Positions 11,923-23,493 are shown, numbered from the stretch's first letter. The stretch is 64,000 nucleotides of DNA from Oasisia sp. SBJ-2009 (GCA_964017155.1 OZ024862.1:27730158-27794157); one strand, 5' to 3'. A program made the numbers and translations. The notes: generated by a model from the letters alone, not told the origin.

Positions 11923-12030
11923 ATGAACGAGGATACCAGAAACAGCCGAACAATAATATTGCAAAGCGTATCTCCGGCGTCTGACGCGTACAGTGCCGCA
12001 CTCTATCGGCATCCGGCAAACGTGGTTCTT
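11923..12030 (+). CDS. Possible first exon, product unknown
   Basis: An ATG opens 36 codons beginning [16 protein letters not shown] and ending at a GTGAGT donor, phase 0. Without splicing the frame runs to TAA at 12087. Composition is more balanced than surrounding AT-rich sequence. No family was recognised and no downstream exon assigned, so it may be a chance frame. Confidence 0.22.
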
Positions 12031-12144
12031 GTGAGTCAACTGTCTGCCAGGTGCTTTCCGAAAGTGCAAAGGCCAAAGTCGAATTAACAAAATTAAAGAA
12101 CATAATATGAACGATAATGTTATACGGCGAAGAAATGCCTCATC

Positions 12145-12279
<135 letters not shown>

Positions 12280-12564
12280 ATAAATCCAAGGGTTAGGCGA
12301 CACCTTGTAAATCGCAAGGCCCGGCTTGGCAAGGGTTGGGCGACAGTTTGTATATATTCTACTAAGCATAAAAATTACATAAAAATTAGTCTAGTATGCA
12401 TAAACCATCTACTATAATACAGTGCCGAACATTTTTGTAAGCAATAGTTAAAATTAAAAGATATACTTTTGGTGTCGCCTAAATAGTGTCGCCCTAACGT
12501 AACCGTTCAAAATGTTCACGCAAACTTACAAGCTTACGACGACACACAAAAAAACGCTGGATGT

Positions 12565-12771
12565 ATGTTTTGCAAACCAATCAGCGAAGAGCAAGATTTT
12601 AAGGTCAAGGTTGTAAATGGCCAACGATGGTTTTCGCAAAACTCTCGACTCAATTATTTGTTGCGCTTTCTCGTGAAAGATTCGTTGTGGAATGTGGCAG
12701 ACGCAAGTCATAAAGAACGGGCACAATGGTTACGTAAACCTTGCAAGTTTTCTAGGCGCCAGGTGACGTAA
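12565..12771 (+). CDS. ORF with an N-terminal C-x2-C-like start, unassigned
   Basis: A 68-codon frame starts MFCKPISEEQDFKVKVVNG and includes SLWNVADASHKERAQW before ending at TAA next to GTGACG. With the preceding codon it reads CMFC, which hints at a zinc-finger-type module, but no partner residues are clear. A possible donor CAG|GTGACG occurs at 12764. Both strands stay open here, so confidence is low. Confidence 0.22.
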   Translation: MFCKPISEEQDFKVKVVNGQRWFSQNSRLNYLLRFLVKDSLWNVADASHKERAQWLRKPCKFSRRQVT

Positions 12772-12772
12772 G

Positions 12773-12847
12773 ATGTCGAAAATAAAGGATTATACCATAG
12801 CGGTTCTGCCAGCGTCGTCGTCGTCTGATAATCATGACATGTATTAT
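12773..12847 (+). CDS. Possible first exon with consensus donor
   Basis: An ATG follows a TGACGTAA (CRE-like) element. It opens 25 codons, MSKIKDYTIAVLPASSSSDN to YY, and ends at the consensus donor GTAAGTAT, phase 0. A start, promoter-like motif and donor within 90 bases support a real 5' exon. The rest of the gene was not found downstream, so its identity is unknown. Confidence 0.35.
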
Positions 12848-13740
12848 GTAAGTATAGACATCGATATCCTGATATTTTAATTAATTAAAACTGACTTGAT
12901 TAATTCGAAGAGATATTTATTAGTTTGAGCTTGACGTGAAATGGGCATTTTATGAAACTGTGCCCGTCTGAATTCGCTGGATATCATACTAGCCGGCACT
13001 TATGATGCAGAATGCGGACCCACCTCAATTTTGCCATTGTAACTGTTACTGTATCTTGACTTTGACTTTGTCAACATTTGATAATTGATCTTGTTAATTC
13101 AATCATTTAATATCATCTTGCGCATATTTATGTTTTATAAACAGCGCGTCTTAGCATACTTTTGAAGTCGAAAAGACAGCGCAGTCGGCATAAACAAACT
13201 GTTTATCGCTCATTCCATGTGCACGGCGCCGTGACACATGCACCGCTGCGCTTGCGACTGGCACAAATCGGAGCACTATTTGGGTCTAAAAATGCAATAT
13301 TTGTGAAACATAAATATACCTGGGAATGCTGATTGATCATGTTAAGGATTACAGTTTGTGTGAGGTATCCAATATAGACAAATATGCAGTTATAATGGCA
13401 AAATTGAAGCGGGTCGGAATCTCTGGACGATGAGGTATGAAGTCGATGGATATCATAATATAGGTTAGGTATATACAAAAATTGAATATATTATACCATC
13501 ATTTAGATGGTGCCATGTGATAGATAATAATGTGTAGTTAATAACACTTTTTTGAAATCTTCAGTATTTAGGGAGAAATAAACATTTTAAATCTTAAAAT
13601 TGCTGCATTTTTTTTCTATTGTATTTTGGGCCATTTCTTGTGCACAGGTTGCATAATGACTGCATAAAATAGGTTGGAAACCAGTAATAACATTGGAACA
13701 ATTTAACTTACGCATGTGAAACTAAAAATGGGTCAACCCT

Positions 13741-14220
13741 TTGGGAAATATAATGTGTTGTGACCTTGATTTGACCTTCAAAGTTGACCTAGATATTATA
13801 TCTGACCTAGATTTGACCCACAGTATGGTGTTAATTATTCATTGTTTAGTTTTATTACAGAAAAGGGTTATAAGATTAATTTGTGGTGCCAAAAGACTTG
13901 ATCGCACAAACTTACTCTTTCACAATGTACATATTCTTGAAATACCAGATCTTGTCAAACTAAAAACTGCTATAATTATGTTTAAGGCATATTGTTATAT
14001 AAATTACCAATGAATGTACAAAAATTATTCAGAATACAGGAATCACGATATTCATCCAGGCATAAATGTAACTTCAAGCAAATCTATGTACGTATTAACT
14101 TTTAAAATATGTGTATTTCTGTTACTGGGGTTAAACTGTGGCATACCCTCGATAATTCACTGGTTAATGTAAAAATGTTCACCATTTCAAAAAGTGTTCT
14201 ACAGATAGACTAATGGTATA
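13741..14220 (+). mobile_element. Degenerate LINE: C-terminal part of reverse-transcriptase ORF
   Basis: The plus-strand frame reads LLQKRVIRLICGAKRLDRTN, then LFHNVHILEIPDLVKLKTAI, then (after stops) SVTGVKLWHTLDNSL. This is the usual C-terminal order of CR1/Jockey-like LINE ORF2: QKRxIRLI, TNxLF, L-x-L-x-DL, then a G-x-x-LW-N-x-L block. Stops interrupt it and the upstream RT core is absent, so it is a dead 5'-truncated copy. Confidence 0.65.
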
Positions 14221-14493
14221 ATGGTATAATGTTGGTAAAATTGTTTAGGTAATGAGCCTTGCTAACATTTAAATATCAAAACTGTGAATATAGCAACTTT
14301 ATGGACACTTTAAATGGTTATTAGAACTTGACCTAATTATTTGACCTATATTTCACATCTGACCTACATACTGGAATTTATTGCATAATTAATTCATAAA
14401 TTCACCATGAATCTTGATAAACCCTTTGATATGTGAATTATTTTGTGACCTTGACTTGACCTTTACAGTTACATTCCCATGTTTTTCTATAAT

Positions 14494-15223
14494 ATCTCCC
14501 ACCTCCCTCTCCTTCCCTCTCCTTCCCTCTCCTTCCCTCCCACCTCCCTCTCCGTCCATCCCACCTCCCTCTCCTTCCCTCCCACCTCCCTGTCCATTCC
14601 TCCCACCTCCCTCTCCTTCCCTCACACCTCCCTCTCCTTCCCTCCCACCTCCCTCTCCTTCCCTCCGACCTCCCTCTCCATCCCACCTCCCTCTCCTTCC
14701 CTCCCACCTCCCTCTCCTTCCCTCCCACCTCCCTCTCCATCCATCCCACCTCCCTCTCCTTCCCTCCCACCTCCCTCTCCTTCCCTCACACCTCCCTCTC
14801 CTTCCCTCCCACCTCCCTCTCCTTCCCTCCCACCTCCCTCTCCTTCCCTCCCACCTCCCTCTCCTTCCCTTCCACCTCCCTCTCCTTCCCACCTCCCTCT
14901 CCTTCCCTCCCACCTCCCTCTCCTTCCCTCCAACCTCCCTTTCCTTCCCTCCCACCTCCCTCTCCTTCCCTCCCACCTCCCTCTCCTTCCCTCCCACCTC
15001 CCTCTCCTTCCCTCCCACCTCCCTCTCCTTCCCTCTCCTTCCCTCTCCTTCCCTCCCACCTCCCTCTCCTTCCCTCCCACCTTCCTCTCCTTCCCTCCCA
15101 CCTCCCTCTCCTTCCCTCCCACCTCCCTCTCCTTCCCTCCCACCTTCCTCTCCTTCCTTCCCACCTCCCTCTCCTCTCCTTCCCTCCCACCTCCCTCTCC
15201 TTCCCTCCCACCTCCCTCTCTAA
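14494..15223. repeat. 22-bp polypyrimidine minisatellite beside an exon donor
   Basis: The unit is approximately CCTCCCACCTCCCTCTCCTT plus two bases, with about 33 copies and some 6-base variants. The purine strand contains GGAG|GTGGGA in each unit, the same junction as the donor of the exon at 15229-15398 (GGAG|GTGGGT). Its long frames on both strands are compositional. Confidence 0.9.
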
Positions 15224-15228
15224 CCCAC

Positions 15229-15398
15229 CTCCTTCTCTATGGCCGTGTCTTCGTGTTGCTCCTCCTCAGCTCCTTGAGTTCCCTGGCTGCGTCCTCCCTC
15301 TTCCCCAGTAAGTCCCTCTCCACCTCCCTCATGTGGTGGAGCTGAGACTTCTGCCGTCCCACAGCCAGGTCAAGGGCTTCCAACTCAGCCCGGCGGTC
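15229..15398 (-). CDS. Coiled-coil exon (most downstream seen), frame broken
   Basis: The acceptor TTGTAG precedes GAC CGC CGG. The frame reads DRRAELEALDLAVGRQKSQL, then HHMREVERDLLGKREDAARE, strong heptads. It reaches TAG before the donor GAG|GTGGGT, while the overlapping frame EEEQHEDTAIEKE stays open to that donor. A one-base slip in the GAGGAGGAG run would reconcile them. Phase 0 entry matches the exon at 16964-17059. Confidence 0.6.
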
Positions 15399-15410
15399 CT
15401 ACAACACACG

Positions 15411-16300
15411 GTCCATGGTCTCACTGGAGGGTGACTTAGAGACCCAGAGAAGAGTCATTGGTCTCACTGGAGGGTGACTTAGAGACCCAGAGAGCAGTCA
15501 CTGGTCTCACTGGAGGGTGACTTAGAGACCCAGAGAGCAATCACTGGTCTCTCTGGAGGGTGACATAGAGACCCAGAGAACAGTCACTGGTCTCACTGGA
15601 GGGTGACTTAGAGACCCAGAGAAGAGTCATTGGTCTCACTGGAGGGTGACTTAGAGACCCAGAGAAGAGTCATTGGTCTCACTGGAGGGTGACTTAGAGA
15701 CCCAGAGAACAATCACAGGTCTCACTGGAGGGTGACTTAGAGACCCAGAGAGCAGTCACTGGTCTCACTGGAGGGTGACTTAGAGACCCAGAGAACAGTC
15801 ACCGGTCTCACTGGAGGGTGACTTAGAGACCCTGAGAACAGTCACAGGTCTCACTGGAGGGTGACTTAGAGACCCAGAGAACAGTCACTGGTCTCACTGG
15901 AGGGTGACTTAGAGACCCAGAGAACAGTCACTGGTCTCACTGGAGGGTGACTTAGAGACCCAGAGAAGAGTCATTGGTCTCACTGGAGGGTGACTTAGAG
16001 ACCCAGAGAACAGTCACCAGTCTCACTGGAGGGTGACTTAGAGACCCAGAGAACAGTCACTGGTCTCACTGGAGGGTGACTTAGAGACCCAGAGAGCAAT
16101 CACTGGTCTCACTGGAGGGTGACTTAGAGACCCAGAGAACAGTCACTGGTCTCACTGGAGGGTGACTTAGAGACCCAGAGAGCAATCACTGGTCTCACTG
16201 GAGGGTGACTTAGAGACCCAGGGAACAGTCACTGGTCTCACTGGAGGGTGACTTAGAGACCCAGAGAACAGTCACCGGTTTCACTGGAGGGTGACTTAGA
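15411..16300. repeat. 43-bp minisatellite, about 20 copies
   Basis: The unit contains GGTCTCACTGGAGGGTGACT then TAGAGACCCAGAGAACAGTC. GGTCTC and GAGACC within each unit form a short inverted pair. It lies just upstream (minus sense) of the exon at 15229-15398. Confidence 0.92.
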
Positions 16301-16753
16301 GCATTTTGCTGTAATTTATTCATTTTTTTGTCGCAATTAATTAATTGAACTTCTTTTATATCTCTATTTTACATTATAATTTATTATTTTACCTTTTAAA
16401 CTAACAACATTAATTTATGTATTTATATTGTTTAATTTGTCTTATTTTCCTGTATGTGTCTATGTTAAGTGCTGTGAATTCTCTGGATATGGCACTATGC
16501 AAAATAAACATTATTATTATTATAGAACTCACATTCAACGAACGTTTTCAAAACAGTGATATTGCTGCTGCGATATCCCTGGGACATTATTACTGTGACA
16601 CATTATGAAGTATCCTTTTGGCACATCCTGGTGTTGACAGGTTTCACTATATGTAATGCAAAGATCAGTTTTGACATCACATGAATGCACAAAAGTGCGG
16701 AAATTTACTGCAAAAAGTCCTTTTTTATTACTTGAGTTTTATCTCAGGTGTTT
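16298..16753 (+). repeat. Retroposon 3' end plus duplicated intron segment, copy 1
   Basis: 16298-16527 matches 32876-33112: GCTGTAATTTATT start, TGGATATGGCACTATGCAAA and an ATT-repeat tail. 16530-16753 matches 18033-18255, including ATTATGAAGTATCCTTTTGG. Confidence 0.65.
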
Positions 16754-16963
16754 TAAAAATATGTCTGCAAGCACTTAGCTTAACTGCAACATTGCCAAGT
16801 TAAACATTTAAAGTAAGGTTAAAACTCTTACTTTACTTTTATGTTTAGTGTCTTCAGCAAAGGAAAACATTTCTATATAGATTGTATCGATAAAAAAAAT
16901 GTTTTAAATTTGTCAGAAACTGTAGCACAGGCAATCCATAATTTCTTTCACATTGTCACATAC

Positions 16964-17059
16964 CTTTAGTTCCACTTTCAGTTTCTTTAGAGCTCTTCTT
17001 TCAATATCGTCAACAAACAGAACGTGACGACTTTCTTCACTGCCGGATGCAGACAGCTC
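16964..17059 (-). CDS. Coiled-coil gene exon, 32 codons
   Basis: An acceptor TTTAG and donor AAG|GTATGT bound a 96-base phase 0-0 exon reading ELSASGSEESRHVLFVDDIE then RRALKKLKVELK. It is charged and helical at the C-terminal end. The intron phase fits both neighbours (17626-17691 and 15229-15398). Confidence 0.72.
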
Positions 17060-17625
17060 CTAAATGAACAGTAACACTAACATTTTAGTATATTTAATAT
17101 ATATTCCACTACATTTCATTACATTTAAACAAAGCAATCTTACTGTTAAGCGACACTTTCACACAGAAATATAGTAAATACCATACAGTAATGTTATCAA
17201 AGCAATGGTGCCAGCTTCCAGGTTGTAATTGATGATTCATTTAATATTACGTTCTTGTGACTACAACATGCGTGTTGAAGGTTTACTGTCTGCCAATTTG
17301 TGTTTGGATAATTTATAACCTCAGAACAATGTTTGCAATTTGAAAGATTCCGCCTGCAACACGTTCAAATTGTAAATAAAACATCTAATTTCAAAACAAA
17401 ATTGATTAGCAATAACACCGAGCTGAGCAGATTTAACTGCAATACGCTTTGATGTTTAACTTTGCCACGTTCTAGCAGCAAACTTCTTCTCGTTACCAAT
17501 TATTGCTCGGCTAATTCTGAGTAGAGAAGATGGCACCCTTGCTTTAAGATATAGTCTTAGCACGAACTATTGTATGTTATAAACAGTATCTGGAATATGA
17601 AAGCACATAGTTGCGTGGCACGTAC

Positions 17626-17691
17626 CCCATATTGGCTCAGCTGAGACTTGAGAGAGCGAATTGTCTCCTGTAGTTTATTCGCATAATCCTC
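17626..17691 (-). CDS. Coiled-coil gene exon, 22 codons
   Basis: An acceptor TTTCTGCAG and donor GGG|GTACGT bound a 66-base phase 0-0 exon reading EDYANKLQETIRSLKSQLSQ then YG, a clear heptad pattern (L/I/L/L). Confidence 0.75.
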
Positions 17692-17939
17692 CTGCAGAAA
17701 AACATGTCATCAACAATGTGACTTCCTCACTCATTGACGCTGGTAGTAAGTACCATTTTGAAAGGTATAAATCACACATGCACTGACACTATAACTGTAT
17801 CTTGTAATGCTGATAGCGGTGAGCAAAAAAATATTTAACTGAGTAACAACTGAATAATGATAATATTTTTACTGAATGCTGAGTGAATCTGCACAATTCG
17901 CAGTGGGTGAAATCTGTGCATTTTCATATATCCGAAAAC

Positions 17940-18255
17940 TCCTTGTTAAATTTGTCTTATTTTACTGTATGTGTCTTATGTTAAGTGCTATGATTTCTCT
18001 GGGTATGACACTATACAAAATAAACATTATTAAATTCAAGGAATGTTTTCACAACAGAAACAGCTGCTGCAATATCACTGGGACATTATTACAGTGACAC
18101 ATTATGAAGTATCCTTTTGGCACATCCTCGTATTGGCAGGTGTCACTATATGTAAAGCAAAGATCAGTTTTGTTTTGAGATGATATGAATGCGCAAGTGC
18201 GGAAATGTACTGCAAAAAGAATTTTTTTATTACTTGAGATTTTATCTCAGGTGTT
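17940..18255 (+). repeat. Duplicated intron segment, copy 2
   Basis: This aligns with 16417-16753 in the same orientation with about 15 percent visible differences, including GGGACATTATTAC and TTTTATCTCAGGTGTTT. It lies in the intron upstream of exon 17626-17691, so the duplication spans that exon but did not copy it. Confidence 0.65.
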
Positions 18256-18258
18256 TGA

Positions 18259-18976
18259 CAGATTACGACTCGGTGTATATCGAGGTTGGCAATGAGGCTT
18301 AATAATATATTTTTTATTTAATATAGCGCCACATCCAATTTGAAATTTTCGTGGCGCTTTACATACATTAAAATCCTAAAATACAAATACACACCAGAAG
18401 AAAAACATAAATATACTAGTAACATATATAAACAATTAAAAAAAATTAAAAATATAAATATAATAACACAAATTATTGAAGCTAAATAAATATATATATA
18501 TATATGTATATATAATAAATAGGTTAAATAAAATATCGATAAAAGTACACAAACATTAAACTAAGCCGCGAGAACAGTCAGAAAGAAATATATATATATA
18601 TATAAATCTAAAACATAAACACTGATTAAAACAAGTCCAAAAAAAGCACAGATTACGACTCGGTGTATATCGAGGTTGGCAATGAGGCTTAATAATATAT
18701 TTTTTATTTAATATAGCGCCACATCCAATTTGAAATTGTTTGTGGCGCTTTACATACATTAAAATCCTAAAATACAAATACACACCAGAAGAAAAACATA
18801 AATATACTAGTAACATATATAAACAATTAAAAAAAATTAAAAATATAAATATAATAGCACAAATTATTGAAGATAAATAAATATATATATATATGTATGT
18901 ATAATAAATAGGTTAAATAAAATATCGATAAAAGTACACAAACATTAAACTAAGCCGCAAGAACAGTCAGAAAGAA

Positions 18977-19026
<50 letters not shown>

Positions 19027-19106
19027 CTAAAACATAAACACTGATTAAAACAAGTCCAAAAAAAGCACAGATTACGACTCGGTGTATATCGAGGTTGGCA
19101 ATGACA
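18259..19106 (-). repeat. Tandem duplication of a retroposon-like unit with 35-bp boundary repeats
   Basis: A unit of about 390-420 bases occurs twice. A boundary sequence beginning ATTACGACTCGGTGTATATC appears three times, at about 18,264, 18,653 and 19,070. Each unit reads as the reverse complement of a retroposon 3' end (GCGCCACATCCAATTTG, AAACATAAACACTGATTAAA). The third boundary copy abuts the donor of exon 19112-19497. Confidence 0.75.
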
Positions 19107-19111
19107 CTTAC

Positions 19112-19497
19112 CTGCCGCGGGACTGATCGGAGTGCTGAACATCACCGGGTGAGTGGTCCTGCCATCTGGTGTCGCCTGCAGGAACACCTGTCCTGACCCC
19201 GCGATGGGGGTGGTGGTCGTGGGGGTGGACACCAGGTACTGGCCCCCAGGAGTGGTCGGGGCACGAATGTCACCCCAGCCCCCTGGGGACCAGCCCCCTG
19301 CTGGAGGACTTGCCCAGGAGCAGGGGTCGCTCCCTGGGCTGTGGGAATCATGAATCCACCAGGCGCCTGAACGAACACAGGTTGTTGAGTCTGTGGGAAT
19401 TGTTGTCGATTCTGTGGGAATTGTTGTTGATTCAGCTGGTATTGTTGTTGATTCGGTTGGAATAAATCACCACCAGGTGGCGCAGTGGTGCTCTGAG
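19112..19497 (-). CDS. Q/P/G-rich exon, frame broken
   Basis: An acceptor TTTGCAG and donor GGCAG|GTAAGT bound 386 bases. The entry frame reads APPGGDLFQPNQQQYQLN, repeats of QQQFPQ type, then VQAPGGFMIPTAQGATPAPG and VTFVPRP. It then meets TGA, while a shifted frame gives TPGGQYLVSTPTTTTPIAG and MFSTPISPAA to the donor. A one-base break lies near 19,260. Low-complexity Q/P/G/T sequence suggests a disordered linker. The entry phase (1) matches the exon at 20506-20756. Confidence 0.6.
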
Positions 19498-19920
19498 CTG
19501 CAAACAGCGCGAGAAAAGAACACGTAAGTTCTCGTTGTCTCCTCCCTTCGGCATATGTCTATATATTAGTTTGATGTATTTATTGATTTATTTATTTTAT
19601 TCATCGTCGTTAATTCTATATAATATTTCATTAACAGTTTTAATATGAATAATTTAACGTTTCTACATTTTTGTTTATCTGAAAGTTAATTTTACAGTTG
19701 TATTTATTATTATTAATATTAGTTTTAACACATAATAAATAGCTTTATATTTTATTGTACAGCGCTTTGAGCATATTTGGATACTGCGCTTTGTAAATAA
19801 TAAATAATATTATTATTATTATTATATGTTGTTGTTACAATGTTATGATCCTATGAAGTCTCATTGAACTAATCAGTCTTTTTCACAACATTTACACCAA
19901 GCCGACCTTTCTATGTTGGC

Positions 19921-20060
19921 ACTGAGGGTGGTCACTGCAAGGGTACTTGTCGTCCTCAGTGGTTCTTTTATGTCCCAAATTGAGACAGGACTGACATTAA
20001 CATGATTATCAGATTCACGATGGATACGCAGTCCCCAATGTTGAGAGCCAGGTTTTAACA
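19921..20060 (+). repeat. Dispersed SINE-like repeat, copy 2
   Basis: Counterpart of 2720-2862. A neighbouring stretch at 19,832-19,890 is repeated at 21,217-21,270 (ATGATCCTATGAAGTCTCA-like). Confidence 0.6.
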
Positions 20061-20276
20061 GCAAATATACCATGCCTGTGCAGCTGTGCTAAAAACTACA
20101 TGCCCTGCACCTCTCAGTCAAAGCTACTTTGCAGGTCCTCTTTTACAAAGCTACAACTGTCGTACATTCCATTCTCACAATTACCAAAACCTTCAGGCAA
20201 CCTACTGCACCCACCTGTAATTTCAACATAACGTCAACTTTTTGAAATCCAATTATATCATGAAAATATGATAATG

Positions 20277-20345
20277 ACAATAATATGAACATCTTTATAG
20301 GGCCATTTTCATCCAAAATTATTCAAAGGCGCTTTGCAGGTTTAA
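20277..20345 (-). repeat. Retroposon 3' end fragment
   Basis: GGCGCTTTGCAGG and an upstream ATAAT block resemble the GCGC-bearing 3' ends seen at 18,340, 44,880 and 50,300 in reverse orientation. Confidence 0.35.
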
Positions 20346-20505
20346 TCATTAAAAAAAACAAATCACAAATACTAATAAATTAAGATCATTAAAATCGTCA
20401 TAGACACTAAAACATAAAACTGCAGTATTTTTTTAAACTACAGGTGTACGCAAAATGTATACAAATTTATATATTTATAAAGCAGTATCAAGAAATACCC
20501 CCTAC

Positions 20506-20756
20506 CTCCATTAGGCAAGAGTCCATATTGGGCCCCAGCTGTTGTGACTTGAGGCATGGTTTGGTCATACCCGGGGCCGGCCATAAGTCCTGGCTGGTCA
20601 AACCCGAGTTGACCGGCATCAGTCATGTCCACCCCGTAGTGCTGGTCAGAGGGGCGACTACCTGACCCCCAGCCCCATAGAAAGTAGGCACTGGTCTCCC
20701 GGAGGTAGAACTGGGCGGGGGCGATGGCTGGGCTGGTCCAGGTAGGGAGGGGCTCC
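20506..20756 (-). CDS. P/S/G-rich exon of the coiled-coil locus, frame uncertain
   Basis: An acceptor TTTCCTTCAG and donor GGAG|GTAGGG bound 251 bases. One frame is open throughout and contains DQHYGVDMTDAGQLGFDQPG and QVTTAGAQYGLLPNG, joining in phase to exon 19112-19497. The upstream half looks better in a second frame (PGPAQPSPPPSSTSGRPVP, then TFYGAGGQVVAP), suggesting another one-base break near 20,650. Reading as a proline-rich disordered segment is inference. Confidence 0.5.
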
Positions 20757-20794
20757 CTGAAGGAAAGAACGCAGGTAAGAACAGGTAAGTTCTG

Positions 20795-21185
20795 CACTCA
20801 GCAGGGTGGTCTAGACACACTCAGCAGGGTGGTCTAGTCACACTCAACAGGGCGGTCTAGACGCACTCAGTAGGGTGGTCTAGACGCACTCAGCAGGGTG
20901 GTCTAGACGCACTCAGCAGGGTGGTCTAGACGCACTCAGCAGGGTGGTCTAGACGCACTCAGCAGGGCGGTCTAGACGCACTCAACAGGGTGGTCTAGAC
21001 ACACTCAACAGGGTGGTCTAGACGCACTCAGCAGGGTGGTCTAGACGCACTCAGCAGGGTGGTCTAGACACACTCAGCAGGGTGGTCTAGACACACTCAA
21101 CAGGGTGGTCTAGACGCACTCAGCATGGTGGTCTAGACACACTCAGCAGGGTGGTCTAGTTACACTCAGCAGGGTGGTCTAGTCA
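20795..21185. repeat. 23-bp minisatellite, about 17 copies
   Basis: The unit is TAGACGCACTCAGCAGGGTG plus GTC, with C/A and G/A variants. It sits just upstream (minus sense) of exon 20506-20756. Confidence 0.92.
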
Positions 21186-21269
21186 TTAGCTGGTCTGTCT
21201 ACAGGTAGATTGTGTTTACAATGGTATGATCTCATGAGGTCTCACTAATCAGCCTTTTTCAGAACATTT

Positions 21270-21562
21270 ACGAAAAGGAATACGGGAACCTAGTGACAAT
21301 ACCTGAACCTTGTTACAATTTGGGAATCTTGTGATGATATGAAAATCTTGTGACGATATGGGCACCTTGTGACAAAATGGGAACCTTGTGACAATATGAG
21401 AACCTTGTGACATATGGGAACCTTGTGACATATGGGAACCTTGTGGCGATATGGGAACCTTGTTACAATATGGGAATCTTGTGACATATGGGAACCTTGT
21501 GACAATATGGGAACCTTGTGACATATGGGAACCTTGTGATAATATGGGAACCTTGTGACATT
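21270..21562. repeat. 17-19-bp minisatellite
   Basis: The unit is ATGGGAACCTTGTGACA with an optional ATA/AT, about 16 copies with length variation. Frames such as YHKVPIC are artefacts. Confidence 0.9.
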
Positions 21563-21869
21563 GATATGTTGCTGTCTCAGGATGAAATATACTGCAGAGA
21601 GGTTAACGCAGTGTGTAACACAATGATACATGTATTTACATAAAATAAACAATTTACATAAAATAGTATGTACATAATTATATAAAATATAAAATTTCCA
21701 AGTCTTCCTTCAAGTCTTCAAGTGTTACTGTTATACTGTTTAAAAGTGATATTTCACTATCCGGCAGTTGTGGTTAAAATAAAAGTTTCGGGTAAATTTA
21801 GGATTAATAAAAATTAACTTAGGCTTAATTATGGCTACGGTTACTTTAGGGTCAGCATAAAACCGAAAT

Positions 21870-22090
21870 TTGTGAAGGTCGTTTATTTAACGTCGCCTGC
21901 GATAATTTACCGATGTAGATCGCGTACGAGTTTGGCGCGAGTCTGTTTTCTTAATTTTATTCTTCACAGGAATGAAAATTATTTTATTTGTAAACTAGTA
22001 TGTGTGTATGTACATAGGATATGTGAGGATATGTTTGGCGGCTATAAATAATACGTTGTTTTCATGCATGGTTAGGTCAGAAAACCAAAA
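21870..22090. repeat. Diverged arm of the foldback family
   Basis: GATATGTGAGGATATGTTTG, GGCGGCTATAA and TTTTCATGCATGGTTAGGT match the arms of the 4130-5610 element. No partner arm is adjacent. Confidence 0.5.
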
Positions 22091-22309
22091 GATCGATGCG
22101 TTGTAGCCACGGCCACGGGATGACGCCGTGTCCCGGCAAGACATCCCGATACCGTTCAGTCTTCAGTATTCTAATCATATTTGAAGCCACTGAATATTCA
22201 TATTCGATTCGATTCTTTTTCGAAATTTCTAGGATATTCGATTCGAATGAAATTACAGATTCGTCCGTTCCGCATTTCATCTTTCGCCAAATTGCCGATA
22301 ACGTGCATT

Positions 22310-22341
22310 TTCGCCATACAAAATTAGTGTATGGCGAAAGC
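22310..22341. other. 31-base hairpin
   Basis: TTTCGCCATACA and TGTATGGCGAAA flank a 7-base loop. It could be the end of a small element. No TSD is clear. Confidence 0.5.
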
Positions 22342-22750
22342 CTAGCGCGAACCCAGTAATTACTGGTCCCCCAATTAAGCAGCCCTTAGAGAGGCCCAGT
22401 AACACAATACAGATGCCTTGTGCATCCTTGGCTATTAGAAAGTCATGATAAGGAAGATAACAAATCCTGCATGGGTAAATTAACACCTTAAAGAGTATAT
22501 AATTCTGCTCCGCTTTTACCCACCTTAAATGTCACGGTGCTGGTTCACGTCCGCGCGGACAGCCAGTCGCTGCCACGTCCCACGAACGTCGCCCGGTACA
22601 AAATTACGCAACAAGTACGGGAGTGTCAGCGACCGATGTCGCTTCGATCAGCGCAGCAACTTGTATCTTGCCGCATCTATTCACGCCTCGAAGTGCTGAC
22701 CCAGGGAATATCATCGGGTAACCGGAACGTGTTTATAAACACGCCGAACG

Positions 22751-23063
<313 letters not shown>

Positions 23064-23084
23064 GAGGTCAGCTTAGAATTTAGA

Positions 23085-23493
23085 ATATGTTGAGGACTGC
23101 AGTAATGATATTAAGAAGTCAAGGGGTAAGTAAGGCCCATATTCCAGTGTTGCACTGTTGTACGCGTTTAATGAACTGTATCAACAAAGTAATGTTTGCC
23201 ATTTATGAAATGTTTTGACAATTATGTTTCAATAAATTTGAATCTTTCTTCCAAGGGAGTTGAATTGTTTTTGTGTAAATAACACGTGAACGTTCACAGC
23301 AGAGAGTCTAGAGAATAAATATGAAACTATATAGTAATATGTTACGGTTGATCTAATTTCTTAGTTACTCTATGTTACATAGAAAAATCCATATAAATGA
23401 AACCATGACCATACATTCTGAAATCCCTTCCACCTTTATATCAAACCGACATGTGCATAATTCTTACTTCACTACACCCACTCATTCTTCTAG

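Noticed and set aside
14414..15345. Large proline/serine and Gly-Arg-Glu frames on both strands
   Set aside because: Polypyrimidine minisatellite; both strands open by composition.
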